Shown: positions 21,834 to 33,486, counted from the stretch's first letter. The stretch: 64,000 bases of DNA from Phlegmacium glaucopus (GCA_015039465.1 MU130157.1:816867-880866); one strand, 5' to 3'. Numbers and translations: made by a program. Notes: generated by a model from the letters alone, not told the origin.

Positions 21834-22172
21834 TACCATGCTAAACAACAAGCAGCCACCAGGGCCAAAACTAAAGAGAGAAGGCAGAAGGATGAAGAAT
21901 GGGCAGCTGAAGTCAAAATCAACCTCAAAAGAATCACTTTTGCAGATTTGAAAGGCCTAGCTCTGAAGAAGCAATTGAAAATATTCAAGCTTGCTGGAGC
22001 ACCAAATCTGAAGAAAATAAATACAAGTACCAAGGTGGATGACATTAGAAAAGCCCTGATGGATTCAATTCAATTATACAGGCAAGGGGAGTGGGCTCCT
22101 ACAATGGAGATAGAAGATGATACTGGGGAAGACTTTGCTTGGGAGTCAGAAGATGATGAATCAGACAATTGA

Positions 22173-23374
22173 GCTAATTTTACCATATAATTACCATTTT
22201 TTATGATAAATACAATTCACTACATGTTCATATGATGCTATTATACATTTATAATACAAAAAAGATCACCCAAAACAGAGCAGAACTCAGTGAGTAAGCT
22301 ATGTTTCAAGTGTTTCACACTTTGTCATGCATTTGGAAGTGTGATGTGACATAACACTGCCAAATCCATAACAGGCATTGCCCACCACCATATCAAACAA
22401 AGATTCTATGCATGAGCTACTCAGGTTCATAGGTTGAACTAAACAGCTGCAAGCCTCATTAGGTGATGTTTTCAAGTTCCATTCAGCGACCAAAAACCAG
22501 CAGAATGGATAACGCACATTTTCTCTTAGGGCTGACATCTAATACTTAATCAAACAACAAAAACAAAAACAATTCATGCCCGCAGCACATCGGGCTCTCT
22601 CTCCCTCGTTTTCCTTGGTCTCACCCGTCATACCTACTGCTCGCAGTCGGGTACTTAACAGTCAGAGGGCTATATGCCAAATTTGTTTGTCATTAAGATC
22701 AAACCCTCCTACATCAAGCAGTGCCCACATTAACAGCATTTCTGTGCCGGACTGTCTGGGGATGGGATCGCTTTAGGCGTACCTCAGCAGTGCTATGTGG
22801 GGTTGCAGGGATGGGTCTAAGGGCATTAGGGGCCCACGTAGTACAGTATCTAATGAAGCATGTAATGTCGACATGGAGCTCTGCTTCAAAGACCTAAATT
22901 GACACAAAAAAAAAACAAAAAAAAAAACTGCAAAGACTGAATTGGACCAATGGGGACCATCAGGAAAAAGGCCTTCTGTCCTGGGCTTACCTGAGATATC
23001 CTGGGGTTCCCCAGGATAGCTCAGCTCTCACGTCAAGAGGTTGCCTGAGGTGCAAGTTACCTAGGTATAAAAGTCTTAGGCCATCCTGAGGCAACCCTGA
23101 GGTCAACCTAAGGCAACCTGAGAGTGTCCTGGTCTGAGGCTAGAAAGCATCTAGACTAGATGTTCTAATAGTGTCACACAACATAATGATAATAATAATA
23201 ATAAACATCATCTTCAATTATTATAAACATTATATATACTACTTAATACAAATCTATTGTTAAATGTACCTAAACTAGTTATAAGAGTAGTCAAGCTGGC
23301 TGCCTAAAAATCTCTCATGATAATGGAATAAAGTAGTAGTAGTAGTTGGTGATAGTGAAGAGGTGGGTGGGGTT
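22173..23374. other. No gene; probable small repeat remnants
   Basis: A-rich tracts (about 22905-22930), a segment at about 22980-23145 with repeated CCTGAGG/CAACCTGAG motifs that resembles the subterminal repeats of a small non-autonomous DNA element, and (AAT)n at about 23190-23205. Ends not resolved. No coding sequence seen. Confidence 0.5.
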
Positions 23375-23910
23375 TTCTTTTTTTTTGAATCTTTGTTTAT
23401 TGTCCTTTGTGGTGAACCATATGGTAGACATGTACTATAATCTGGCTAATAACTATTCTACTTGCCTGGGTTGGTAATGAACTGAACAACTGCTATGAGA
23501 GATGCATTGCATGACTCAAAGCAGAATATATGCATGAAATAGGGTATGTAGCAACACAATGTTGTAATGTAGATTAAGGTGTGATGGACACAATTTTCTA
23601 TTGTTGTGTAGCTCTAGGTGCTTCCTGAATGGTTCCAAACTGCCTGCTGCAACTGATGAACTTGAATAAATGTGGGAAAAGCTCTGGGACAGTCAAAAGC
23701 TTGTTTATGTCCTCTAGCATCTCTGCCTGCTGCTTGAATCATCCTGTGTCTAGTGAGATTGTGGGCTAGCATTGAATCAGATAGTGTAGTACTGTTTCAT
23801 TGTGTCTGCGGCATCTTGAACATATTGGCAATGCTACTTTTTGGATTTGATGTAGGTGGGCATTGAGAGGGATATGTCCCATCCTCAACTGGAACAATAC
23901 ACTTGCTTCT
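23375..23910 (-). mobile_element. LINE 3'-end fragment (minus strand)
   Basis: About 535 bp homologous over its length to the next 500 bp (23911-24420), for example the shared strings CTTTGTTTATTGTCCTTTGTGG, split here as CTTTGTTTATTG and TCCTTTGTGG, and CTGCTATGAGAGATGCAT. It starts on the plus strand with a T-run at about 23379, which is the poly(A) tail of a minus-strand LINE. Only the 3' end of the element is present, as expected for a 5'-truncated insertion. Confidence 0.7.
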
Positions 23911-25580
23911 TTTTTTTAAAAAAAATAAATCTTTGTTTATTGTCCTTTGTGGCAAGCCATATGGTAGACATGTACTGTAAATGTAACTACTGGGATATAC
24001 TACTTGACCATGGTGGCTGTGAACTGATCAACTGCTATGAGAGATGCATAGCATGACTCAAAGCATGAAATAATGATTGTGACAGTGTGACAGCGTGATG
24101 ATGTAGTGTAGATTATGTTGTTATTATGATAACAATTGACTATTGTTGTGCAGCTGTGTTTGTTGCTTCCTGTATATTGCCAAATTGCCCACTGTGTCCA
24201 ATGAACTTGAATAGGTGTGGAAATGGTTCCAGGATAGATAGGAGTTTGTTGATATCTCTTGCCTCTCTGCCTGCTTCTTGGAACATTCTGTTTCTTGTGT
24301 TGATATGGGCTGGGCATTGGATGAGGAAGTGCATCACTGTTTCGTTGTGTCAATGGCATCTTGTACACATCAGCGATGCTATCTTTAATGTAGATGTGCA
24401 TTGAGTGGTACATGACCTGTTCTTAGTTGGAATAACAAGCTAGCCTGATTTCGCTTCAAGTGTTGTGTGTTCTTTGCAAATTTATTAGAAGGGAGTGAGG
24501 GATCTAATCAATTCATTTTCTCATATCTTGGTGATTTGACCCATACTTCTGGCTAGAAGCTTGAGTTTTGCATGATATGCTTGCCGACTGCAGATTTGCT
24601 GCATGGCATGTGTTTTCTTAATGGGGCTGGTAGTTTGTTGTTTGGACTGGAACCATGTTGAGCTGCTGCCTTTGCCTCTTTATCTGTCTCTTTGTTTCCC
24701 TTGATGTCTATATAACCTGGCATCCATCTCACTAGTAAGTCCACATCTTTGTGTTTATTATTCACTATGTTCAATCTGCAGTGGAATATGTCCCAAATAT
24801 GATGACCTGGTCCTGGTTTGATCATGTGTGTTGCTGTGATTGCTGCTGTGTTGTCAACCCCCATTGGTATCATGCCTGACACTTCCCATTCTTCTCTTAT
24901 CAACTCCAATCCAAATACCATGCCCACCCCTTCTCCTTTGTACACCATATGATGTTTTAGTGATCCTAATCTCATTCTTTTCCTTCCTTTGATCACCCCA
25001 TCACGGTATAGTATTGCTTCTGCCCCAACTTGCCCTTTGAATCCTGATCCATCTGTATAGACCTTAATGCTTGCTGTTTCCTCTCTGTCTTCCTCCTTAG
25101 CTTTGTCTTTATTGTCTGCAATTATAATCCCTAGATTGGGTTCCCATTTTGGTCCTTGCCTTGTTGCTTTTATTTTCTCCATAATGTCTGGTTTTAGTTT
25201 GAACTTGTGCATTAACTTGTGTAGCAGTGAGTGATGTTTTTTCATGAATATTCTGGCTGCTTGCTTAACTGGTTTGTGGAAAGGATGAGTGGTGGGGAGT
25301 GTGATTAGTTGCAACACTGCTTGGAATTGGGTTTTGTTGACTAAAAGGTGGAATGGTAGTATGTCTGTGTGCACATCAAGTGAATCTGTTGGAGAGGACC
25401 ATGTTCCTCCTACAATCATCAGTGCTGCACTTCTTTGGACTGATGCTAGTTTGTTGAGTGTGGCTCTCACTCTTTTTTTTGCCTTGATTGAATCTGATCA
25501 TAGTGATGGTCCTAGAAACACATCTGCTCTGTATAGCATTCTGGGCCTCACTACCACCAGGTAAAGCCTTTTATGTTTGC
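23911..25580 (-). mobile_element. 5'-truncated LINE copy with RNase H (minus strand)
   Basis: Plus-strand T-run at about 23911-23920 marks the poly(A) tail. Reading the minus strand, the fragment runs from the end of the reverse transcriptase (KHKRLYLVVVRPRMLYRADVF, given in two parts: KHKRLYLVVV, RPRMLYRADVF) through RNase H in the frame 25470-24553 (KVYTDGSGFKGQVGAEAI, LLVRWMPGYIDIKGNKETDK) to a Cys/His tail near 24.3 kb (HFLIQCPAHINTRN). The RNase H Asp is intact here. There is at least one stop between 25500 and 25470. Non-functional fragment of the same broad LINE type as the element at 8.3-14.8 kb, but a different family. Confidence 0.75.
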
Positions 25581-25719
25581 TTAACTTCATTTCATGGTGT
25601 GTGTGCTTCATGAATTTGTTGGATGGTAGAGATGGGTCTATTTGGTTCATTTTCTTGTATCTTGGCAATTTGGACCATAAATCTGCTGCTGTACACTTGA
25701 GTTTGGCATGGTATGCTTG

Positions 25720-26209
25720 TGTCAGGGGACCTCCCTTTGGTCCTACCCTATGCCTCCCAGTCTTATGCATAGCACCACCCATCTATTGATCTCACCCATT
25801 GTATGGTTACCCTACACTACTGCCTAGACCTACAGCACTACCCGACACCCTCTGTCACTATGTGATGTCTCATCACAAACTTACTATGCTAGTGCCTACC
25901 CTTACCTGTCTCCTGGACCTAGATCCATAGTCTTAGTCATTACACCTTAGTCACAAGCCTGGTTAGCTATCTGCTTAGTAGTTTAGTATTATATGATGAT
26001 CCTTATCACTATACACACACATACATACAAGTGCACACACCATGTACCTTAGTATAAATAGTTAAGGTGCAGATACAGGATCTGCACCTTGGTTAATAAC
26101 AACACTTACAGGGTTCTCCACTAGCATGACTGAGTACTCAATGGCTTGATGTGCTGGTTGCCCCAGTGCATTTAGTTTATTACACAGTGTATTGGGTCAT
26201 TCCCTAACA
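25720..26209 (+). mobile_element. Solo LTR, 490 bp
   Basis: Begins TGTCAGGGGACC and ends TCCCTAACA (TG...CA), flanked by the 5-bp direct repeat GCTTG (25715-25719 and 26210-26214). Taking it out rejoins the minus-strand LINE peptide VWQA-YHAKLK. A TATA-like motif TATAAATAG lies at about 26053. Confidence 0.85.
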
Positions 26210-26456
26210 GCTTGCCATACTGTGGATTTTCTGTGTGGTAGAGGTTTTCTTAATAGTTTGTTGTTTGGGCTAGGTCCATGTTGAGCTGCCATTTTTGCTT
26301 CTTTATCTGCCTCTTCATTTCCCTCAATGTCAACATGTCCTGGCATCCATCTCACCAGTAGGTCCACATCTTTGTGTTTATTGTTCAACATTTTCAATCT
26401 TTGATGAAATAGATCCCAGAGATGGTGTCCTGGTCCTGGTTTAATTGTAGCTTTTC

Positions 26457-26801
26457 TGTTAGGGGATGTCTACTTATGTTAGAATGTCTGTAAGACTTAG
26501 AGAAGATAGAGTCACCAGTAACCAAGTTTATAACAAGGTGTTGTTCTAAGACAACACCTGCTACCTATTTATACAGATGGACCTGGGTAACTACAACCAG
26601 GTCCAGGTAACTAAAGATATGTAAAGATAGAAAATAGGACACACATTTGTAAGAACATGTGTTAGCAATCTACTGAGTACACATATGCAACTACTGGGAA
26701 ACATTCATCAAAACTACTAATGACCATTTGTATGCATGACTAAAGATGGAGGTTAGATGGAGTGTGTAGTATAGCATGTATGTACATAGTGTCCTCTGAC
26801 A
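26457..26801 (-). mobile_element. Second, related solo LTR in opposite orientation, 345 bp
   Basis: Plus-strand ends TGTTAGGGGATG and CCTCTGACA. In reverse complement it starts TGTCAGAGGAC and ends CCCCTAACA, like the LTR at 25720. A TATAAATAGG motif lies on the minus strand near 26570. The flanks TTTTC and TTTTT are an imperfect 5-bp duplication. LINE sequence on either side is not contiguous, so the locus was also rearranged or recombined. Confidence 0.65.
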
Positions 26802-27151
26802 TTTTTATGTGTAATATTGAAGTTGGCTCCCATTGTCATGATTGCCATGTTGTCAACATATAACAGGCCTGTCTTGTTTGACTCCTTCCAGAATACATTA
26901 AGTATGGATAGGTTGTATATTAACCATGCTATTAGTAATTGTGCATCTCCTTGAGGCCCCCTTCAATGTTAAATGGTTTGGACCTAAAGTCATTGAATAC
27001 CAACATTGTCCTTCTTCCCTCTAATCTTCTTTCCAACCACTCTACATGTCCTACTGGTATCCCATTCTTCCTCATCTTGTGCCTAAGCACATCCACTTCT
27101 GTACTTGGGAATGTCCTTTTCATGTCCAAGCACAGTAATGATGCCACATCT

Positions 27152-27772
27152 GAGGTCTTTACACTCCCCCAGGGAATCTGACAGAGTCCGAGCAGAGTCC
27201 GAGCGAGTCCGAGCACTTTTTGAGGGTATTTGAGTGTATTCCAAGCAGAATTTGCTCAGAATCCGCTCGGACTGCTCGGACTCGCTCGGACTCCGCTCGG
27301 ACTGCTTGGACTCGCTCGGACTCCACTCGGATTGCTTGGACTCACTTGGACTCGCTCAGACTGGAACCTATATACCTCCCCAACCTTATCAAAGCCCTAA
27401 CAAAACCTTAAAAAAACCTTAAAAAAACCTTAACAAAACATTAACAAAACCTTAACAAACTATATACCTCCCTGACCTTAACAGAAACCTTAACACAACC
27501 TTAACAAAAAACCTTAACAAAACCTTAAAAAAACCTTAACAAAACCCTAACAAAACCTTAACAAAACTTTAACCAAACCTTAACAGAAGTATTTTCCCAG
27601 GCAATTTGTGTCTTATTTGCTTAGATCCACTCAGAATATGCTCAGACTCCTCGGACTCCACTTGGAATCTGCTCGGACTCCTCAGACTCCACTCAGAATT
27701 TGCTCGGACTCCTCGGACTCCGCTCAGATCCGCTTGGACTCCTCGGAATCCCTGGGGGACTGTAAATTACTG
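27152..27772. mobile_element. Non-autonomous hAT element (family 1, copy B), 621 bp
   Basis: Flanked by the 8-bp duplication CCACATCT (27144-27151, 27773-27780) inside the LINE palm coding region (GDVA-SLLCLD is restored on removal). Terminal repeats: left GAGGTCTTTACACTCCCCCA, right in reverse complement CAGTAATTTACAGTCCCCCA, both going on to GGGA. Same terminal consensus as copy A, but the subterminal repeats are a different motif (CTCGGACTCCGCTCGGACT), and the centre is an AACAAAACCTT array (27395-27590). No coding capacity. Confidence 0.85.
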
Positions 27773-28323
27773 CCACATCTCCTTTTCTCCACACATCTTT
27801 AACCAGTTTGAATATTAAATGAATGGAGTCAGTGGTTGCCCTACCAGGCCTGCCACCAAAATGATTGCTTGGCATGATGGTCTTATCACACATTAAGACC
27901 AGATCCTCTGTTTTGCATCCATTCAACAGTCTTGCATATCCCTTGGTTAATACTATGGGTCTCCACATGTTGGCTAATGTGTAGTCTGGCTTCCCTGGTT
28001 TCTTCAATACTGGTGTTTCAGTTATTTTCCAGTCATTTGGATATGTGTGAGTGTATCTGTGGCTCTGAATAATGGCCCAAGGTGTGGAACTAACATTTCA
28101 TGTGCATGAATGAATACTGAGTTTGGAGTAGTGCCTGACCTCATTGCCTTTCAAGGTTTCATTTTCTTAATCACTCAATGTATCTGTTCATTAGTGGTTG
28201 GTTTGTATGTCCACTTCTCTAGTGGATATAGTTCTGTGGGTACCACTGCTGCCAGTGCTGTGTGTATGGGGAAGAACAGTTGATAGAGCATCTTGCCTTT
28301 ATCTTCATTGGTGTACACTTCCT

Positions 28324-28482
28324 CATCAGGAAACAGTAACCTTGGCCTAGCTAGCCCTGAACATCTTTGGCTAAGTTTAAAAATCTGAAAAAAAAATCAT
28401 AAAACACAGAAATATTTATAGCACCCAACTTCAAAAAAAAAACAATTACATAAGACAGATGCTGGGATATTAAAGATATGGG
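28324..28482. repeat. Half copy of a fold-back element
   Basis: From CATCAGGAAACAGTAACC to about GATATTAAAGATAT it matches one arm of the palindromic element at 61269-61633 (CCTTGGCC, CCTGAACATCTTTGGCTA, TTTATAGCACCCAA, CATAAGACAGATGCTG). It borders the LINE fragment at 25581-28323. The other arm is not visible. Confidence 0.75.
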
Positions 28483-28957
28483 GTTGCTTCCATTTTGTTC
28501 CAAGCAGAATGCCCAATTTTTTTTTTGGCTGATGGGATGGCAGCATATAAAGGTTTGTTCTTGTACCACTAAATAAGACAATGCCCTCATCACTTCAGTC
28601 ATATTCCACCAACTTAACCTATCTGCAGTTTTCAGTGTTTAAATGGTGGGTCAGAGTTTCTTGCTCTATTATTTTATTTCAACACTCATTTTACTTTTCA
28701 TCTCCAGAGGCATATCAGGTGGATATGCACAAACCCAATGGACATGTTCATCCACTATTTATTGCATCATCAACCAAGACTGTCATGACTTGGGCTTCTA
28801 TTTGGTTTCTTCTCAATATGCTCATTTTTGGTACACCAGTTATTCTGTTGGTGGCTTTTCTTGCATTTGGCTCTTGTTAGGGCAACTGCAGTACTGACTT
28901 AGTCAGACTAGCAGGGGATCCAAAGATCAATAATATTTTCAGAAAAGATATCTACAT
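28483..28957. other. No clear gene
   Basis: A hydrophobic frame at 28581-28880 (+) has no family motif and is probably chance. CTAGCAGGGGATCC at 28903 recurs at 29566 on the other side of the hAT insertion. Confidence 0.4.
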
Positions 28958-29549
28958 TAGTGTTTGGAAGTCTGGTCCAGTCCAGTTTTTTGGTATTTTT
29001 GGACAGGACCGGGACTGCAACCGGTCCACTAAGCTTCTAGAAGGTCAAAAGACCGGACTGGACCGATTGGGACTGGTCCACATCGGTTTTTTGCAGTCCT
29101 GGACCAGTCCTGGTCCAAGACTGTCCAGGACCGGACTTTTGACAAATACTGGTCATAGTTTCATATATAACATCAGACAAATATGTAGATGTGATCCATA
29201 CCTTTATAATAAGCCCAAGAATGTTAAATTCCGTTGGGAATTGACAATGTTATGATGATATTATTTGTTTCCTACTATTTTGTGTACATTTTTACTGTTT
29301 TATTTTTTTCTCTGTGAGTATTTGACCAATACATACGGTCTTTATGTCGTTCGAAAGGGAAAAATAGGGGCTACAAAACTACTGGTTCAGACTGGTCCTA
29401 AAACCGAAGACCAGTCTTTCGAGACCGGTCTTTTACCAGTCTTTGATTCTCAAAAACCAAAAAACCGGACTGCTGGTCCAGTCTTTTGCAGTCTGGTCCG
29501 GTCTTTTTGCAGTCTTTTTCCAGTCCTGCAACTGGACTTCCAAACACTA
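28958..29549. mobile_element. Non-autonomous hAT element (family 2), 592 bp
   Basis: Flanked by the 8-bp duplication ATCTACAT (28950-28957, 29550-29557). Terminal inverted repeat TAGTGTTTGGAAGTC at the left and GACTTCCAAACACTA with one mismatch at the right. Interior rich in CTGGTCC/GGACCAG and CCGGTC/GACCGG subterminal repeats. Terminal TAGTG is Ac-like. No transposase. Confidence 0.9.
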
Positions 29550-29565
29550 ATCTACATGTGACTTA

Positions 29566-29610
29566 CCTAGCAGGGGATCCAAAGAGGAAAGGATGGGGAT
29601 CCCTGCTAGG
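29566..29610. repeat. 45-bp palindrome
   Basis: CCTAGCAGGGGATCC and GGGATCCCTGCTAGG flank about 15 bp. The left arm also occurs at 28902-28917. Possibly the fused ends of a small DNA transposon. Confidence 0.7.
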
Positions 29611-30731
29611 TTGAGGGGTATTTAAGTACTAATATGGACATAACAGAGATAATAGATAAATAAATATATGATACAATAAATAAATCAATAAAATGGTGTG
29701 ATGTGAAAATAAGAGTCAGAAATAAATCTGACTGAAGTTGGGTTGGAGTTGATCAGTTTGGACAGAGTGTATTGGAGCAGACTGAGTGTGTTGGAGCAGA
29801 TGGAAAAACAGAGTGTTAAATTTGTCAATGAGGTGGGATGTATAGATTTGAGGTTTGGCCTGAAATCGGGTGTCCCCAACAGCTCTATGCTCACTCCAAT
29901 TTTATTTCAATCTGTTTTCTTGACTTTGAAAGTATCACCACTAGGTGCAATGACCCTGATGGAGTATGTGATTACAATATTAATATTAAATATCTAAAAG
30001 CTGATCAATGCTGTAGGTCTTCTATTCCTTCCTGCTTTGTCCTTTAGTTCAAGGCATAAATACTCAATTTTTGTGCTGTCAATACCATCATTCTCATGTT
30101 TCACACATGCAACTTGTGTCACCCTGTCAACTCTGCTCCTTGTTTTACTATCTTTATCACACCATCATTTGGAAAAAGCATCCCAATGTGTAAGTTTTTT
30201 TGGAGTGGTCCATTGTTGATTAGTACTAATAATACAAACCTGGTCCCTTACTAGTGGTATCTGACTTAACAACTGTCAATGACATAGAATATGGATTAGC
30301 ATGAAAAGGACACTTTCCCTCACAGCCTGGCCTTTCTTACCTCTCTATGACCAGTTCTCAGTCTTATTTTATTAGAGGCTCTGATACTATGCAGGATCTC
30401 TCTGCTGGCCTGCTTTCTCACTTTACTATTTGTTGTTTGTTTTTAGGTGGAATTGGAGATTCAGGTCTGTATTATATTTTGTCAATTTTTATCCCTGCAT
30501 GTCTTATATAATAATATATCTTTTTATTAGACCAATGCACCCTCAGACCAAATGGTTCATTTAAGGATGCTTCAGAGATTCAATGGGTGGATGATCCATA
30601 TGATGAGATTACCCCTGTAGCTTTAAGTTTGGGAAGGCAGCTTCCTGGCCTGTATTCTACTGGTTTTGATTTGAAATTTAAAATAACAAATTTTGACAGG
30701 TCAAAGTCAGCAATCAACAATCATGGTTTGA
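29611..30731. other. No recognised gene
   Basis: Only short frames; intron-like strings occur near 30420-30720 upstream of the hAT transposase frame and may belong to its 5' part. Confidence 0.4.
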
Positions 30732-33482
30732 ATGGCTGAAATTACTGATGCAGAACAAGCCAGTAATGATGATAACTCCAAGCCATCATGCAAACACAAA
30801 AGGAAGCAGGGGAAGGCTAAGGCTGTGCAGACAGATGAGGAAGATGATGATTTTGTTGGCTCTTCCAGTGAATCTGAAAGTGAGGGGAGTGATATGGACA
30901 GCATTGAAATATCCTATTGACATGTGCTTTAATAGCTAGGCTAATAGCCTTCCTTCTAAAACAATTCCCTCAGACAGTTGAAGCTGCTCCCTGAAGTAAA
31001 AAGTAAAAAGTAAAAAGTAAAAAGGTGCAGACAGCCACCAAAGAAACCTTGTCTACCAGAAGCTCCTGCTGTACCTACCCCCCATTGCAAACAAACTTGC
31101 CAGTCAAAAACACCAAGACAGCACCAAAAAAGGTATATATTTAAGTCATTTTCTCTTGTGGTTAGTTGCTTATTCTATATTAGGCCAGTAAATGCAACCC
31201 TATATATCATTTTTACAAAGAAGTTTCTCTCAACAAGGAAGGAAAACCAGGCAAGGTTGGTGATAAGCACTACAAATGCTATCATAGTAACAGGAAGATC
31301 TTAACAATCACAAAAGCAATGAACTACAGTCTCAATGGTACTGATATAATTTTGAAAAACAGGAGGCAGGTGCAGCAGTAGGTTTTCATTTCTTTCAATC
31401 ACAGATCAATATCAAACATAATTATTACAACTTCCATGGGACCAAACCAAGTTTGAGTGACTTCTTTTGGAATGGATAATCACTTGTGATCAACCATTTG
31501 ATGAAGTGCAGAAACCAGAGTTCATTGCAATGATGGAGTACAGCTGAGATCCAAAGACATTCTCTCTTCCAAAAAGGGATGGTGTTTGTTGGCAAGTTAT
31601 GAAGCTTGGAGATGAGATTATTGAAGAGACTAAGGACATGTTCACAGTTCATTTCTTTTCTCTAAGTTGTTAACCTGGGTTGTAATTTTTTGGACAGAAA
31701 TTGGAAAGTAAAATTAGCCTCTCACTTGATGCATGGACTTCAAGTAATTACCATGTGTTCTTGGCTATTGTTGCTCACTATGTGACCAGTGATGGGCATT
31801 ATGGTAAGAATAAATTTTACCATGATTCACTCCTTTTATTGATGAAAATTGACCCACTTTGTAGAAGAACTCCTGATAGATTTCCAAGAATTGATCAGAG
31901 AGCATTCAGGAGAGAACATGGCCGCCATTGTATGGTCAATGCTGGAGCTATATAAAATTGAAAATAAGGTGTGCAATGAGCCCTATAATCTTATTCACAC
32001 ATAAAACTGATAAATTATTCTCAGATTATTGCCATTATGATGGACAATGCCAGTAACAACAACACAATGATTCAATGCATCAAAACTTGCTGCCACAAAG
32101 CTGGAATCAAATTTCAAGCTGATCATGCACAGATGTGGTGTATGCCTCACACAATTCACTTTGCTGCTATCAGAGTATGCTTCAGCACATTTTAAATTAC
32201 ATGACTCTAATGTTTATTTATTAAGTTACTTGAAGGAATCAGTCTGATATCAAAAGGCAACAGCAACCTAGCAACTTCATCAAAATTTAACTACCAGGAT
32301 GACATTAACACAGGTCTTGAACATGAAAATGATATGGAGGCCACACCTGAAGACAGCAAAGCAGATGATGAACAGAATAGCACAGCATGTTCTGATAAAA
32401 TTTGCATGGCAATTCAGAAGGTTTTGTATTATTTCATTACTATTGTGACTTGTGAGTTACTAATAAATTATAAAATTGCTGGCAGCTTCACAAGATTATA
32501 AAGTCTGTGCAATCAAGTCCTCAATGCCATCAGCATTGGAATGGAGAGATTGAAAGGATGAATGCAGAACTCAATGTTGCAGAACACAAAGCTATTCTTA
32601 TGCTGATCCTCAATGTGAAAACCTGTTGGTTGTCAACACATCAAATGCTTCATAAATTTTCTACTGGTGTGTTTTATTACAAGATAATTAATTAAAGAGG
32701 CTGCACTCTAGGCCACACTGTCAATTATTGCAAATTGGTTAATTCATTTGTTCACCTTCACACTGATTTATGGCCATTCCTGCTCTCCAATGAAGAATGG
32801 GATGCAATTGAGCTTGTTGCATCTTGGCTCAAAATACTCCACTCTGCTCTCAACTACACATGCCATTTTCCATGGCCTTCAGTAAGAAGTTTGAGGTATC
32901 ATCCAAACTCTCCCACCTTCAACTTCACCACATCTCATAAAGGGACTCACTGATGCCCATCACAAGCTAAGTGATTATTATCATATGTTTGATGAATCAC
33001 CATTCTATCTCTGGTCTTCTTGTCAGTGCTGACTTTATATTTTATGAGTAACAAGTCTTCCTGACCATTCATTTATGTTCAGTTTTAGACCCTCACATTT
33101 CATACAGGGCATTAAAAGAAGAGTTCACTGATGACCCAGACCTTGCCAAACATCTTAAGGATGCCACTGGCAAAGCTGAACTTCAAACTTATTTTAAAGA
33201 AAATTATCCATCTCCTCAAGCCAGTTCCTCATTGTCTGCCCCTTCCCTTTCTTTAGCTTCACCTTCCTCTACATCAAGTATTTCAAGTTCTTCAGGTTCA
33301 CCTCAAAAGTATTTTACTGCCAGGTTTCAACATAAATGTACCTCTCCAGATGAACTGCTTGAATTCTGGAGTTTACCTCAGGAAGATTTTGAAATAATTC
33401 ACCCACTTCAATGGTGGCTAGGGCAATGTGCCCAATTCCCTCAACTCTACCATCTTGCTCATGACATTTTCTCTATCCCAGG
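30732..33482 (+). pseudogene. hAT-family transposase gene, decayed
   Basis: Pieces of one hAT transposase in order along the plus strand: an acidic N-terminus (30732-30920, DEEDDDFVGSSSESESEGSD), a BED-finger-like region (about 31261-31340, KHYKCYHSNRKILTITKAM), the RNase H-like core (31701-31790, LSLDAWTSSNYHVFLAIVAH; 32030-32175, IIAIMMDNASNN, WCMPHTIHFAA), a helical part (32507-32660, LMLILNVKTCWLSTHQML), and the C-terminal dimerisation region (33100-33480, FTARFQHK, LLEFWSLPQEDF, PLQWWLGQCAQFPQL, DIFSIPG). Several pieces are joined by plausible introns (for example 31972-32025). Stops and frameshifts occur after 32660 and between 32930 and 33100. The terminal VERIFSGG motif is absent because another element begins right after SIPG. 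Copy inactive. Confidence 0.8.
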
Positions 33483-33486
33483 TAAG

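Larger units (their letters stand above)
16440..22172 (+). pseudogene. Dispersed Agaricomycete protein family of unknown function, split by two insertions
   Basis: Begins MPPKKTTVSRKANTQ at 16440. The frame is interrupted after codon 37-40 by a hAT element (16559-18461) and continues unchanged from 18462 to about 20955, with in-frame TGA codons at 18639 and 19851. It resumes after a second insert at about 21836-22172 (KQQAATRAKTKERR ... LKGLALKKQLKIFKLAGAPN, acidic C-terminus). In order it has a basic N-terminus, a coiled coil (about 18.48-18.95 kb), and a conserved core with ADGTSHHGINY, RSPLGKRAGNL, HSDHCAKEKK, WAGCGCHKDLNTV, LLANRDNAAVL and TFPDTSNTRFQSHC. I recognise this as a family met repeatedly in mushroom genomes without assigned function. 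Its copy number and conserved acidic/His/Cys motifs suggest a mobile-element protein, but I cannot assign a superfamily. This copy is dead: two stops and two insertions. Confidence 0.7.
25581..28323 (-). mobile_element. Rearranged LINE copy (minus strand) invaded by two LTRs and a hAT element
   Basis: Minus-strand pieces in order: linker and fingers at about 28323-27780 (LLFPDEEVYTNEDKG, KPGKPDYTLANMWRPI, FGGRPGRATTDSIHLI), reverse transcriptase palm at 27151-26932 (LLCLDMKRTFPST, GHVEWLERRLEGRRTMLVF), active-site region near 26850 (YVDN where YVDD is expected), RNase H end at 26397-26210 (VDLLVRWMPGHVDIEGNEEA), and C-terminal linker 25714-25581 (YHAKLK..LWSKLPRYKKMN). Between the palm and RNase H there is a deletion at the LTR 26457-26801. 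The copy abuts the previous LINE fragment at about 25580. Confidence 0.7.
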
